The notes beneath the pieces are model-generated. The model saw only the letters and a list, made by a program, of their open reading frames with translations, was not told the origin of the DNA and searched no databases. Position numbers and translations under genes: made by a program. From positions 1,981,739 through 2,045,738 of the forward strand of contig NW_003314268.1 in the NCBI RefSeq assembly GCF_000143415.4: DNA of 64,000 nt, written 5' to 3'. Numbering within the stretch: the first letter of the stretch is position 1; each line of letters begins with the position of its first letter. This DNA comes from Selaginella moellendorffii. Lineage: Eukaryota > Streptophyta > Lycopodiopsida > Selaginellales > Selaginellaceae. Of this stretch, positions 43,404 through 57,473 are shown one piece after another.

Positions 43404-44396
43404 TCACGCCACGAGTGTGTAATATACGATGAATAAATTGTAGAGCGAGTGAATTCCCAGGCAAGCACCCAAGTCTCCAGTCTTTGCATACACGGTTCCC
43501 AGAATGCAGCCGAAAACAAACAGCACTAGCGTCTCTTCAGGTGCCTTGAAGTGAACCAGAGAGAAAATCAACGAGCTGGTGATAATGGCCCACGGAGGAG
43601 ATGCATACGCAGCCAGAGACGTGAGGACAAATCCCCGGTATACGAATTCCTCGAGCAAAGGGGTGATGCCACAACAGACAGCGACGGTGGCACATAGAGA
43701 GACGCCACCACTGGCCAGAAGCTCCTTCAGCGCCGGATCGTAGTGGTTATTTTCGAGATATACCTGCTCCATGATTCCATGGTGGTGTGAGAAGGAAATC
43801 AATCACATGCTAGACTCACCGACGTGCCAGGCTTAGCTAGAGCCCAAAGGATGACGCTAGAGAGAGCAATCACGGCTGCAAGGAGACAGCCTCTACGTCC
43901 GCTTAGCATCTGATCAAAGCTCATACACGTCAGTCTAGTATCAAACTGCCTGATGCTCGACTCAATAAGCCAGACCGCCCCGCACAATTCAGCACTCTGC
44001 AACACGACCAAGGAAATTGCCTGTACAAAACAAAACAGAAGAGAGCACGCGCTATGAAAGTTGGAAACACAGCAGTTCATGTTTACCTTCACCTGGGGAT
44101 CAAGCCCACAGTCCCTGCTTAGCATAGTTGAGACGATAGAAAGGCCGCTGTAGCTGAGCGGAACGTGTAATCCACCCAAGTAGATTATCATCGTGCTACC
44201 CACCACGCCACAACTCCATGGAGCAGCCCGCAGTTTCACCTACATCTCAAAAACTTCTTATCAGCCCAATTGCAGAGGTTCAGCCAGTTACCTTGGCATC
44301 CCTGTTTGCCGCTCCGTTAGAGCAGCAGTAAAGCTTGTGCCTTGCCGCCAACACTGAGCTCCATGAGCTATGGCTTAAAGTCAGCGCCTGAATCAT
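43404..44396 (-). CDS. CPBP-family intramembrane protease
   Basis: CAAX-protease/bacteriocin-processing (ABI) family: polytopic glutamic intramembrane proteases, plastid thylakoid or envelope in several plants. The first exon starts MIQALTLSHSSWSSVLAARH (transit-peptide-like) and joins DAK/VKLRAAPWSCGVVGST. Hydrophobic segments follow (GCLLAAVIALSSVILWAL, then GGVSLCATVAVCCGITPL). The catalytic motifs are EEFVYRGF (EExxxR), SLVHF (conserved His) and GIHSLYNLF (HxxxN-like). Five exons. It is most like plant SCO4 or ABI-type proteases. It is convergent with RALF; the stop codons are adjacent. Confidence 0.87.
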
Positions 44397-44687
44397 CCCT
44401 ACTCAGTTCTATATGATACAGAAAACCTGAACTCTGTCCATTGATCGAGGCAGTAACAAATATATTGTAAAAAAACCGTGCGAAAAAAAATTAACAACCT
44501 GCGATCAAAAGCGAGCGTGATACCAATTTCGCTCGAAACTCATTGGCTATGCTTACCGCACTGGGGTGAAGTCGGCAGCTTACACTTTGCCCGGTGTTCG
44601 AGCTGCACCATCAAAGTTTATTGCGACGGCTATTTTACACGATGCAGCAGCTTCTCTTGTTCCGGCTGTGTCATACAGATGTTGCAA

Positions 44688-47050
44688 TCACGTCATTTGG
44701 TCAGTACATAAAAACTGCTCCATTGTTGTTTTTACGCGATCCTGGATTGGAAAAACTCAAAGTCAGCCGAGAAAGGAAAAAAAAAAAAAAAAACAACGAT
44801 TACCTTCACATCTGTGCATGGATCGTCAAACATTTTCTGCAGTTGCAGCTGAATGCCAGCATCCCGAAGCCTTGCCACTCGAGTGCCAACCCCAGGACTC
44901 TCGGGGAAGCTCAAGTTTGATATACACCAGACTGCGGCAACACGAAGTTGCGGGTTGCTCATGTCCAGCAAAAATTTGATAAGGATCGATACACTGCGGT
45001 CGCCAGTCAAAGCTGGAGCAACAAAGTCCATAACAGCATCCTTGTGGTATTCGTTGCCTGCAGCAACGTTACTCAGGACATATAGTGCCTGTCAACACCC
45101 ATGGAAATCTTAGCACAGAGAAGTCAAGCAAGTATGAAGAGGACCTGTGTGCATATTTCGGGTCGAGTTGCAACACAAAGCTGTCTCTCCACGGCATGCA
45201 ATATAGCAGCGTCAGCCGCAAATATCTGTTGCACGGAGGCGACACTGCCATACACTAAGTTCCGAACGAAGGCCAGTGCTTGCTCTTGTACCATCTCCTC
45301 GGAATCTGTAAGCAGAAAAGGCAAGTAATCAGTATGACAGCTTCAATACGGGTACGACGGCGTGTGGAGTACCACAAACCAGGTCGACTAGTGTTGACAC
45401 GGTCAATTCCCTCATTACTTTCTCCTTGACGCTCATGTCTGCCAAGTAAAGAAGGTTCCTCAGAGCCCAAACTGCATTCAGCCTGAGCATCGGCTCCATG
45501 GATAACGCTAGCTGGATAAGTTGGCTTACACCACCGCATTGAAAAAACACTGCTTTATGTGGTGTGAAGTCGAGCACAACGTTGCTCACGGCACTTAGCG
45601 CAGATGCCTGGACTGCCGGGGACGGATCATTGAGCAGCCTGAAGAGAGGCCACACCAATCGCTCATCGGTCAAAGTTGTACGTAAATTCTGCGAGTGAAT
45701 TTAGTTCAGTACAATTACCATAAACGAGAGCCAAAAAAAGGAGAGGAAAGGATGAGTACCTTGACAGACCGAGAGATGCTCTTGATGCAAGCGCAGGCAG
45801 CTATTCGAACTCCTTCTGATTCATGTCCCAAAGCCATTGCAATGGAGCACTGTGCCTGCCAGGAAAGGTAAGTTAGATACATTGTTCACTGGAAAGTAAA
45901 AAACAGCACGCCTGGAGCTCGAGGAGCTTTCTCCGACTATCCTCCAGCCGAGAGCACAACTCGGCGAGTGCCATGAGAACTCCTTCCAGCTGCTTCTCTG
46001 GAACACAGCTTCTTTGAAGAACCTCGGCAAGTCTTTCGATGATGTTAAAATCGTAGGCTGTCTTCTGAAGCTCCTCGTTGTTCGCAACCAAATCTGCCAA
46101 AACTCCCGGTGCTTCTTCACCTACTTGGCCGTTCTCGTCAATAAGTTTGCCAACCGTCGAGAGAATACTCTTTCGAATGTCCCACTCTTGCTGATAAGCT
46201 CTGCCGATATTCGAGAGACACATGCAGGCTAGCAGGCGTGCCCTGGGTGACTTGTCCTTCATCGTCCTGCTGATGGTGGAGACGGCACCAGTGGCGGCCA
46301 ATGCAGCAGAAGTGTCCGGGTTACCTCTTGTAAGTGCTGCCAATGCATCCAGAGCGGCCTCTTTTCTCTTGGGACTCCCGGACAAAAGGAAAACCAGGCT
46401 CTGCAGGCAGCCGGCGTCGGCCAGTGCTTTCTGGTGCTCGCTGGTCTCGCAGCATCGGGCTAACACACTGGCAGCAACCTCGGACACGTTCTCGTTGCCA
46501 CTGTTCAAGAGTGCTAGAATGAGGTCGATCCTCCGGCCTTGGAACATGTCATTTTTGGGGGCGAGCGTGGATTGGAATATCATCTTGAGAGACCGGGCGC
46601 TGGCCTCGACGACCTGGAACGTAAGCAAAGAGAAAGGGAGTTAGTTTTAGAGGACAGTGGCAGGCGACGGTGGAGTGGCACTGCTACCTTGTTGTTGCCA
46701 TTGGAGAGCATCCTGAGCAAGTGGGGGAGTACTCCACTGTCGAGCACAGCCTTGACGCCAGCGTCAGTTCCACATGCGAAGCTCCCAACCGCGGCAGCCG
46801 ACTGGACCAGGAGTGGAATGTCGGTGTCACTGGCAAGGATCTCCACAACTCTTGGAACAGCTCCCAGCTTTATGTAGGACAGCTTCTTGGTCTTGTTGCC
46901 AATTATCTGGTTCTTCACGTCCCGGAGCGCCTTGAGCCGCGCGCTGGTGTCGAGCGAGCTGAGGCTCTCCACCAGATCTTCGGGCTTGGTGCACACCGCG
47001 GACGCCGGCATTTTGGTCTTGGAGGGGAGAGAATCAGGCGGAGGCTTCAT
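44688..47050 (-). CDS. ARMC8-type armadillo-repeat protein (CTLH/GID complex)
   Basis: Counterpart of animal ARMC8 and yeast Gid5/Vid28, scaffold of the CTLH/GID ubiquitin ligase. It starts MKPPPDSLPSKTK; a second Met at 47011 (MPASAVC) is possible. Armadillo repeats run through about ten exons: LGAVPRVVEILASDTDIPLL, then SEVAASVLARCCETSEHQKA, LLACMCLSNIGRAYQQEWDI, ASALSAVSNVVLDFTPHKAV, RLNAVWALRNLLYLADM and AAVWCISNLSFPESPG. The last exon is short (DRVKTMEQF...) and ends at 44688. Conserved ARMC8-specific blocks such as WALRNLLY and WCISNL...P identify the family over importins. One intron has a long pyrimidine run (A-run on plus, about 44778-44795). Confidence 0.9.
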
Positions 47051-47537
47051 CTAGCATGAGAGGGCAGCAGCAGTGTCACTATTGCTTTGCCCCAACAATT
47101 GACCATTCCCAGCTGACATTCCATCATTCCTGCTCGACTCATTGACGAACTAGCTACCACAATCTTACCCGCGCACGCTGCTGCTCTACAGAGCCTCTAC
47201 TGACTTATTAGCTAGCCCACGCACAAGCACTTGATTCCTACAGTCATGTTGTCGCCAGTCGCCATGGGGATGGATCCAACCCAATTCCGAGAAGCGAGTC
47301 GCGAGAGAAGAAAGGAAAGAATGGCGCGGGCGCGGCCCTTGAGCGCTCAAGGGACAGACGCGACGCTCTCCTCCGTGTGCCCTAATTTTATGGAGAAATT
47401 AAGAAAAAAAAAAAGAATGGTGGCCATGGGACTTATGGCCGATATTCACAAGTGGCCACACCACTCTATCCACTACTTCGCGTACGGTTCTAGGGTTTAT
47501 CGCAAAAGCCCGCATTTGGTTGCTTTGTGGTGGAGGA
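47051..47537. promoter_or_regulatory. Divergent promoter region, ARMC8 and PHR2
   Basis: 487 bp between the two start codons with no coding signal. It contains TAGGGTTT (a telo-box) at 47491-47498, about 40 bp before the PHR2 ATG, and an A-run near 47401-47415. Confidence 0.5.
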
Positions 47538-49207
47538 ATGGCGAACGCTGCGGATGGCGATGGCCTCGTGGATCTGGAGCTCATCATGGACGCCAATCTC
47601 TCCTCCAGCTCCATTGCTCATGCCACATTGGGTGCCGCGCCCCCACCGGAGGAGCTGGAGGTGGAGCTGCACAGCGAGGTAGTAGACAAGCCGGCGCAGC
47701 GGCATTTCATTCCTTGCGGCAACCTGGCCTCGCTGTCCCTGGCGCTCAACACGCTGATGCCGCTCTCCTCCAAAGTTGGGGTTTTACCTCGCAAGCTGCT
47801 CGCTAAGCCTCCTGCCAATCTCCCTTCGCAGAAGAAGGCCAACTCGCCAATTCCCGTGGTGCCATCTTCGAAGCTCAAGTTTGGGCTGGATGTGGAGCCG
47901 CAGCAGCAGCAGCAGCAGAGCAGCGCCAGCAAGATTTGCAGCTCCGCCACCGCGTTCCCGGACTACCAGATGCTGCCGAGGTCGGGCAGGAGGTATGGCA
48001 ACCCGGCAGCTGGTGCCGGCATGAGACGTGCGTCCATTGTGTGGTTTAGGAACGACCTTCGCGTCCACGACAATGAAGCTCTGGCCGCCGCAAACAAGGA
48101 GTCACTGTCTGTCATCCCCGTCTACTGCTTCGACCCCAAGGACTATGGCAAGTCCGCGTCCGGTTTCGATAAGACGGGGCCATACAGGGCCAAGTTTCTC
48201 GTCGAGTGCGTTGCCAACTTGCGGGACAACCTGAGGGAGCGGGGCTCGGAACTGGTGGTGAGGATTGGCAACCCGGTGGAGGTCTTGTCCACCATCGCCA
48301 AAGCTGTGGGAGCCGACGGGCTGTACGCTCATCAGGAGGTGTCGAGCGAGGAGCTGGGCATGGAGGACAAAGTCACATCTGCACTCAAGGACCAGAATGT
48401 AGACGTTAAGTTCTTCTGGGGAAGCACGCTGTTTCACGTCGATGACCTGCCCTTCAAGGTCGAGGATATGCCTTCCAACTATGGAGGCTTCCGCGACAAG
48501 GTCAAGGACGTCCAGGTTCGAGCGGCGACTGAGGCTCCCAAGCAGCTCAAGGGACTTCCATCGCAGGGTGACGTGAAAGCAGGAGACATTCCCAGCCTGC
48601 AAGAGCTTGGGCTCAGCCCCGTTTCTGCTGCAGGGCAGGTATGACACCGTGTTTGATTGATTGTATGCCAAAACTATGTGGTGAAAGCAGGAGAAGCACA
48701 AGCGAAATCGAATGATCGGCGGTGAGGTGGAGGCACTCAAGAGATTAAAGAGCTTCTCCTTGGTTTCACCGCCACCATCCAAGGGCGGTAAGGAGAACAG
48801 CATTTACGGGGCCAACTTCTCCTCTAAGATATCGCCATGGTTGGCAATGGGCTGCCTCTCGCCCCGGAAGATGTTTGAGGACTTGAAAAAGACAACTAGC
48901 AGGTTCGTCCTTGATAGCGTGGTTGCAAGTAGTTCGAGCGACTTATCACTTGGAAATGTGCAGATTGGTACCAAAGCCAACACCAACATCCGTAGCGCCA
49001 TCTTCAGCAGCTAGCGGTGACTCCGGAATGCAGTGGCTTGTCTTTGAATTGCTCTGGAGGGATTTCTTCAGGTAAGCCTGTTCCTTTCTGAGTCGCGAGT
49101 AGTCTAGACTGTCATTAATCTGCTTGTGTTTCAGGTTTGTCACCAAGAAACACGGCGCTGCCAAGAAGACTCAAACGGAAGCTGTGCCAGCTATGGCGTG
49201 CGCCTAG
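47538..49207 (+). CDS. PHR2-like photolyase/cryptochrome-family protein
   Basis: Plant PHR2 group of the cryptochrome/photolyase superfamily. The ATG at 47538 gives MANAADGDGLVDLELIMD; the frame upstream is open only to TTG. The N-terminal 150 residues are low-complexity with a Gln run. The photolyase alpha/beta domain follows: SIVWFRNDLRVHDNEAL, IPVYCFDPKDYGKSASGFDK, LVVRIGNPVEVL, VKFFWGSTLFHVDDLPFK. After an intron near 48640-48692, MIGGEVEALKRLKSF and GANFSSKISPWLAMG follow; after an intron of about 112 bp, GMQWLVFELLWRDFF; and a last exon ending near 49207. As in other PHR2 proteins, most of the C-terminal FAD-binding domain is missing, so its photochemistry is unclear. Confidence 0.92.
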
Positions 49208-49292
49208 AAAATTTCCATTTTGATGGCAAATTTTCTTTTTTTTTTTTTCCTTCTTATTTTGTTCCGCTGTTTTTTACAGTCCCGGTTTCGTT

Positions 49293-50333
49293 TCAGAGTG
49301 TTCTAGCTTTGATCCCTACTCGACGAACTTCCAACTTGAAGGGCCTCTCCTCCTCACTCCATGGCAATTCCCGAGGGAACTCGAGGGCCGCCGCCACGCG
49401 CATCTTCGTGAATCTGCCCAGCTCTATGACGTTGTCCTCGAACAAGAGACCTTGGCAAAGTTTAGAGGAAACAGGGAAGCAAACAGGTTGGTCGAGCAGG
49501 AAATGGAGAGGCATGTCGTAAACGTACCCCCTGGAGTGAAGTGAATGCCAGTGCCGCCGATGTTGTAGACGTTCACCATGAGGCGAGGGCCGGAGGCCGG
49601 GTCCAGCATCTTGTCGGGGCTAGCGAGGGGTATTCTGCGCTCCAGAGGGGAGTTAGATGTGCATGCGATGCGACAACACACCTGCAGCGAACGTCGATCC
49701 CGAGGTGTGTGTAGGAGGAGGGTGGCAGAGGCCATTTGCGGCGCAGCTCAATCGCGGGCAGCGGGAGGAGGTGTAGCGATGCATGCTTGGCTCGCAGCCT
49801 GAGCTTGGGCTTCACCTCTCCCTTGTCCACCTCAAACTCCCCGCCGATCCCCAGGTTGAGCCGCCAGGGATCCGGAGTCTCTTTACGCGTGCTCAGCTCC
49901 CACACCTGGTGAATCCACGACCGCAGTATAACAAAATGTGGTGGCATCTTCATCCAAATCCTACCTGCATCACCTTGAGACGAGCTTGAGCCCTGGTTGC
50001 CTCCACCCCGTCAGCCCATCCGCCGCTGCTCTCTGCGTCTCGTTCGTTGACGAGGTAGCCATGCCCGGACGACACCAGGCGGCGGTGAGACGGTGGCGGC
50101 GACGAGCTCCTGCTTCGTGTTGCTTGGCGGCGGCGCCTCCTGAGGAGAGGGGGGCCGTCGTAGGTGATGGAGGCCCTCCTGAGATCCACGGTAAGCACCG
50201 TGTAGGACGACGTCCACAGCCGCCTCGCAAAGCCTGCCATGGTGTCCACCAGCCGCATCCCCAGCGTCTCGTCGCCGCCATAGTCACCACCGGCATAGTA
50301 GGCAGGAGGAGGTGATGGTTCCTCCATTTCCAT
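49293..50333 (-). CDS. Unrecognised conserved-looking protein
   Basis: About four exons. From ATG 50333 (MEMEEPSPPPAYYAGGDYGG) the protein runs through MRLVDTMAGFARRLWTSSYT, a basic Arg-rich stretch, KVMQ/VWELSTRKETPDPWRL, then GEVKPKLRLRAKHASLHL, LPPSSYTHLGIDVRC/RIPL, VNVYNIGGTGIHFTPGG and VAAALEFPRELPW, ending KARTL. The second half alternates charged and hydrophobic residues in a beta-strand-like pattern, suggestive of a beta-rich lipid-binding or barrel-like fold, but I cannot name a family. The ATG is 12 bp from the divergent PDIL gene's ATG; an internal Met (MRLVDTM, about 50255) is an alternative. Confidence 0.6.
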
Positions 50334-50345
50334 TTGTTTAGGGCA

Positions 50346-51741
50346 ATGTTGTGGGCGATCTTGTCACTGCTGCTGCTGGTGGCGGCGGAGCACGACGAGG
50401 GGCGGCTGTGCCGGCGGGGAGCAGTGGTGGAGCTGGACGGATCCAACTTCGATGCAGCCATCTCCGAGTGCCGCAACATCCTCGTCGATTTCTACGCACC
50501 CTGGTGCTCGCATTGCAATGCACTCTCTCCCCAGGTAGCCCTGCCTTGCTCCTTTTGCCTCTCACACAATGCTACCATCAGCTGGACGAGGCGGCCTCGC
50601 AGCTGGCGAGTGAGCCCGAGGAGCTCACGCTCGCCAAGATCAACGTCGACAAGTTCACGGCCATCGCATCCAGATACAAGATCAAGTAATTGTCCGAGCG
50701 AGCTTCCTTCTTCTACTTATTAGGAGTGTGTGGTGGACGCAGTGAGTATCCAACTCTGAAGCTCTTCGTGGATGGAATTCACACGGACTACCGAGGCCCA
50801 CACAAAGCCGAGCTCATGGTGGCGCACCTGAGAAGGATGCTGGCACCACCTCTCTCGACTCTACAGTCTCCATCAGCTGTCAAGCAGTTTGTGGAGCGGG
50901 CGGGCGATAAGCTCCCTGTCTTCGTCGGCTTTGGAGTGGAGGTTTCTACACTGGCTGAGCTAGCACAAGGACATAGACTGAGAGCATGGTTTGCTACAGT
51001 TGATCAAGAAGGCTCGGCATCAGAGTTGGATTTGCTTTCAAGCGACTACGGGCTGACGGTGCTTCCAGCTTTGCTTGTTCAGCACTCCTCCATGAACGAA
51101 CAAGCTGTGTTCCACGGGCCTTTCCAAGGTACAAGCCTTCTGTTTCTGCGACCTTTGACCCTCCATGGACGCTCTTTTCTAGCAGGGGAGGGCTTGGCCT
51201 CGTTCGTGAGGCATAACCTCTTGCCTCCGGTGACAACCTTGACGTATGACAACTTGGAGCTTGTTAAGGCGGATGGGAGGCCAGTTGTCTTGGCCATTGT
51301 TACAGGTGCTGGAGTTTTCAACCACATGAAAGAACTGGCTCGGGAGCACCCCGAGATGCTTTTTGCACTGCTCAACTCTTCCTCTCCTCTCGCTGACATC
51401 TTTTACGCATCAAAAGTGCTTGTTTGGGACGGCAAGACGTATTTCTACACGGTATGTTATTTGCGTACGCTGTTTCAAAAACTTAGCCAATGTCCTTTAA
51501 GCAGCGCTTGCATGCGGAGGTATCGGAGAATGAAGTGGAAATGGGTGGGCAGATATCGGCTTTGGTGGAGGATTTCAAAAACAACAAAGTCAAGAGAAGT
51601 ATCATTAAACAGCCTTCATTCATGGAACAACTGATGGGCTTCATTGGACAGAACGTCTTGTACATTGTCTTGTTCTTTGTAACCATTGTGGTGTTTCTAC
51701 AGAGCATGGACTGGGCTCAACCTGGAGCTGCCCGTCATTGA
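50346..51741 (+). CDS. Protein disulfide isomerase-like, PDIL5-2 type
   Basis: ATG 50346 gives a signal peptide (MLWAILSLLLLVAAEHDEG) and one thioredoxin domain with FYAPWCSHC (active site CSHC where CGHC is usual), then after a short intron INVDKFTAIASRYKI and TLKLFVDGIHTDYRGPHKAE. A redox-inactive C-terminal part follows (PVFVGFGVEVSTLAELAQGH, then GPFQ/GEGLASFVRHNLLPP), and the last exon has QPSFMEQLMGFIG and a C-terminal membrane segment (NVLYIVLFFVTIVVFL). This single-Trx, membrane-anchored layout is that of plant PDIL5-2/5-3. It acts in oxidative folding in the ER. Five or six short introns. The next gene starts 56 bp after the stop. Confidence 0.87.
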
Positions 51742-51797
51742 TAGCTATGCAGTGAGTTTTGATTGGGACTACTCTACTCTATATATGAAGTGTTGAA

Positions 51798-54587
51798 ATG
51801 GGAAGCCAGGACCTTTCCGTGCATTTGATTTTTTCCGAACTTCGTGTTGACTTGAGCGAAGTAGAACAGAAAGTGCTGAACTTTGTCCGGCTGGCAAGGC
51901 GTGTTCTTGAGGTGAACTACTTTCCTCATTATATCCATCGACTTGGGGGCGCTCAGAGATACAACAATGCTGTCTCTGCAGGAGGTTCAAAAAAGAAACT
52001 GGCTCGAGGCTCAGAATGTTCAATTCAGCCTCGATCTGGTTTCCGAGGCTGAGTATCACTTAGGATTCGTAGCCAAGGTACACTCCAATCCTTGGCTATT
52101 CAGTACACACATTCTGAGGCGAGCGATCGAAAGGTAGACTTCCTTCATCTCTTGTCTAGCTACCTTTCTGTCTGTACAGGTACGAGTATTGTTGGCTTCC
52201 ATTGGCAAATTCTTCGTCAGAGCTGATCCCGCCTCTCGATTGTGCGTTAATCTGGCATTGCCATCGACTGAAACCTGTAAGCATCATCCCTGTCCCCAGC
52301 TTGTTGTTTTTAAAAGTTTCTAGTGAACAGGTTCAGTATGCCAGCGACTGCAGAAAGCTGTTTGGAAAAGTTATCGATGCACGTCTTAAACGTAACAACT
52401 CTATGGAGCACTATCGTAAAAGCAGGGATGCTTGGACATCATTATATCCGGATGAACCTTATAATCTTCGTGAACTCAAGTCCACATGCAGCTCACGCTA
52501 CTCATCCGGGAAATCAATGATTTTGTACAACCTTGTGGATGCAGTTAAAAGACAGAAATCATTTATTTACCAGGTTTTGATGTTTTATCACTTTTTCTAT
52601 CCAGGCAAACACCTTTCTTCGTTTCAGGTCTCCGCACCTCATTATCAGGACAGAGGATTCTTGCGCGACGCAGAGAAGCGTTATAAAGGGTTTCTGCATC
52701 TGAAAAGAACTCAGGGAGAGGATAAGTTTTTCGTTCCTACTTATGACATCGACTTGATGTGGCACACGCATCAACTTTGTTCCGTCAAGTATGAGTGCGA
52801 CATGGTGGGAGTGCTGGGAAGAGATTTGGAACACGACGATTCTGTCAACAACAGAGAAGTTGGAGGAAAGCTCGACGTGGGATATACACAAACTCGTTCT
52901 CTGTGGGAAGAGACGTATGGACTTGCGTATGAGAAAGCAGGTTGCATGTACAGAGGTGAACCACCGTTACCCCTAACGCTCATAAGTACCACCTCCGTCC
53001 GTGTCTTAGGATCAAGTCTTGCCGAGTGCTCGAAGTCCTGGGCTCATCTTCGAGCAACGCTGGCCAAGAGAAAGATTTTTCAGGTGACATTTCTCTTCTC
53101 TTTTTCTTCCTCTGGTAAAATGTATATTGACTGCAGGTGCACATGTCTGTCCGGGAAGTTGAGAGTTACGCAGAACCCAGAGAGTTCAACCATTTGCTTG
53201 CCATTTCACCACTAAATTCTCTATTAGCATCATCGTTCAAATTTCACGATTTTAACTCTTCAAAGAAAATCTGGGACTTTGAAACTGATTTATCAACCCA
53301 AGGTGTTATCCTGGAGCTCAAGCCTTACAGCGGCTCCTATACGGTGCTGGGACATCTGAGAATAACTTGGCAACAGGTTATGATGTCGGAGATGCACTCG
53401 ATCAGTGGCTGGTTTCCTCTACAAAACACAAGGAAGCCAACATCTCTGCAACTCGTGGCTTCTATGACTCCCCCTGTGACTGGCCAATTTCTCCTGAGAA
53501 GTGTGAAAACCAGAGATACCAAAGATGACAGAGGAGACATATGGTTGACAAACTGTATCCTTGATCATACAAACTGTGAGTCGTATGTTGTCCGCTACAA
53601 GTAAGGATTTTTTAAATGAAGTTGCGTCCCTGATCCTGACCAGTTTGCTGCTGGTGTCCCAGGCACGGTCAAGCGTCGTCCCTGATAAAGAGAAAACCAC
53701 CCAGAGCACAGAGGTTTGTTCACGTTCATCATGGTGTCCGGAAGTTTGTGCACGTCCATCATCGAAACAGTCTGTATGTTCCAGACGTTTCTGGTAAGAA
53801 GCAACTTACAGCTGCAAGCTTTCATGTTGTATGCTGTCAATCGTAAGGTGAGGTCATCGGATCAGCGTTTCCGCTTGAGAAAACAGCAAACTCCAGGAGC
53901 TGGTCTCTGCTAGATGGCGCAGTAACTCTGACCATCTCCAGATATCGAAAGGAATCGAAGTGGTGGCCGCAGTTTGATGTGAGGACAAGATTAGATTGTC
54001 CGGTAAGTGAGTGTACCAAACAGAGTCTGATTCGAGTGGAAGAGTGTCTTGTCGCGAACAGGACTTTGTTCTAGTACCAGGTCGTAAGCCTCAACTTGGT
54101 TTTTTGTATGATCCGGGCTTTGTGACGATGGTGAGATATACACGAGACGAGCCCGAAGGCATTGCAACCGCTCTTTTCGACTTGGACGTGGGTCACATGC
54201 AGGCGAGTGCTTATTATGCAACCTGACTTATCGATCTCAGTATTTGGGTTGTTGCATGGTGCAGATTGATCGTTACGAGAATGTGCTCCTGGTGTTGCTT
54301 CTGTCGACGACTGTATCCATCTCACTCAAAGAGCTAGGACTCAAGTTGAAGCACAAGGCCACATATTATGACAATGGTACACATGATCGATCTAAGGCAG
54401 AGCAACTAATGCATTATTCTTTTTGCCAGGCTTCCAGCGTACTCGGGCTTCAAACGTGCACTACACAGGCTTAGGAGTGTGGGATACTTCTAGCAGCTAT
54501 GCTGACGGGGATGGTGGGGGTGGTGGTGATGGTGGCGATGGAGGGGGTTGCGGTGGCTGCGGTGGCTGTGGCGGCTGTGGTGGCTAG
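51798..54587 (+). CDS. Glycine-rich domain-containing protein (GRDP, DUF1399)
   Basis: About a dozen exons. Conserved DUF1399 blocks: SLDLVSEAEYHLGFVAKVHS, ERYEYCWLPLA, PPLDCALIWHCHRLKPV, then a second copy VSAPHYQDRGFLRDAEKRYK and FFVPTYDIDLMWHTHQL, LEHDDSVNN and LDVGYTQTRSLWEETYG. C2-like and later domains follow (exons near 53140-54220), and the end is a Gly/Cys-rich tail (GGCGGCGGCGGCGG) that stops at 54587. Arabidopsis GRDP1/2 act in stress, auxin response and development. The start is uncertain: ATG 51798 with an exon ending LARRVLE/EVQKRNW splices in phase, while ATG 51967 (MLSLQEVQKRNW) needs no extra exon and fits the usual GRDP N-terminus. Confidence 0.87.
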
Positions 54588-54672
54588 TTCTAAATTCTAC
54601 AAATAAGCTTGAGGTTCGAGCCACGAAAATAAAAATAAAAATATCGTGTAAGATAGGTTGTGCTGGGAGGCC

Positions 54673-57434
<2,762 letters not shown>

Positions 57435-57473
57435 TAACCGAGCATGGAAAGTGTACCTTAACCAGGCAAGGGA

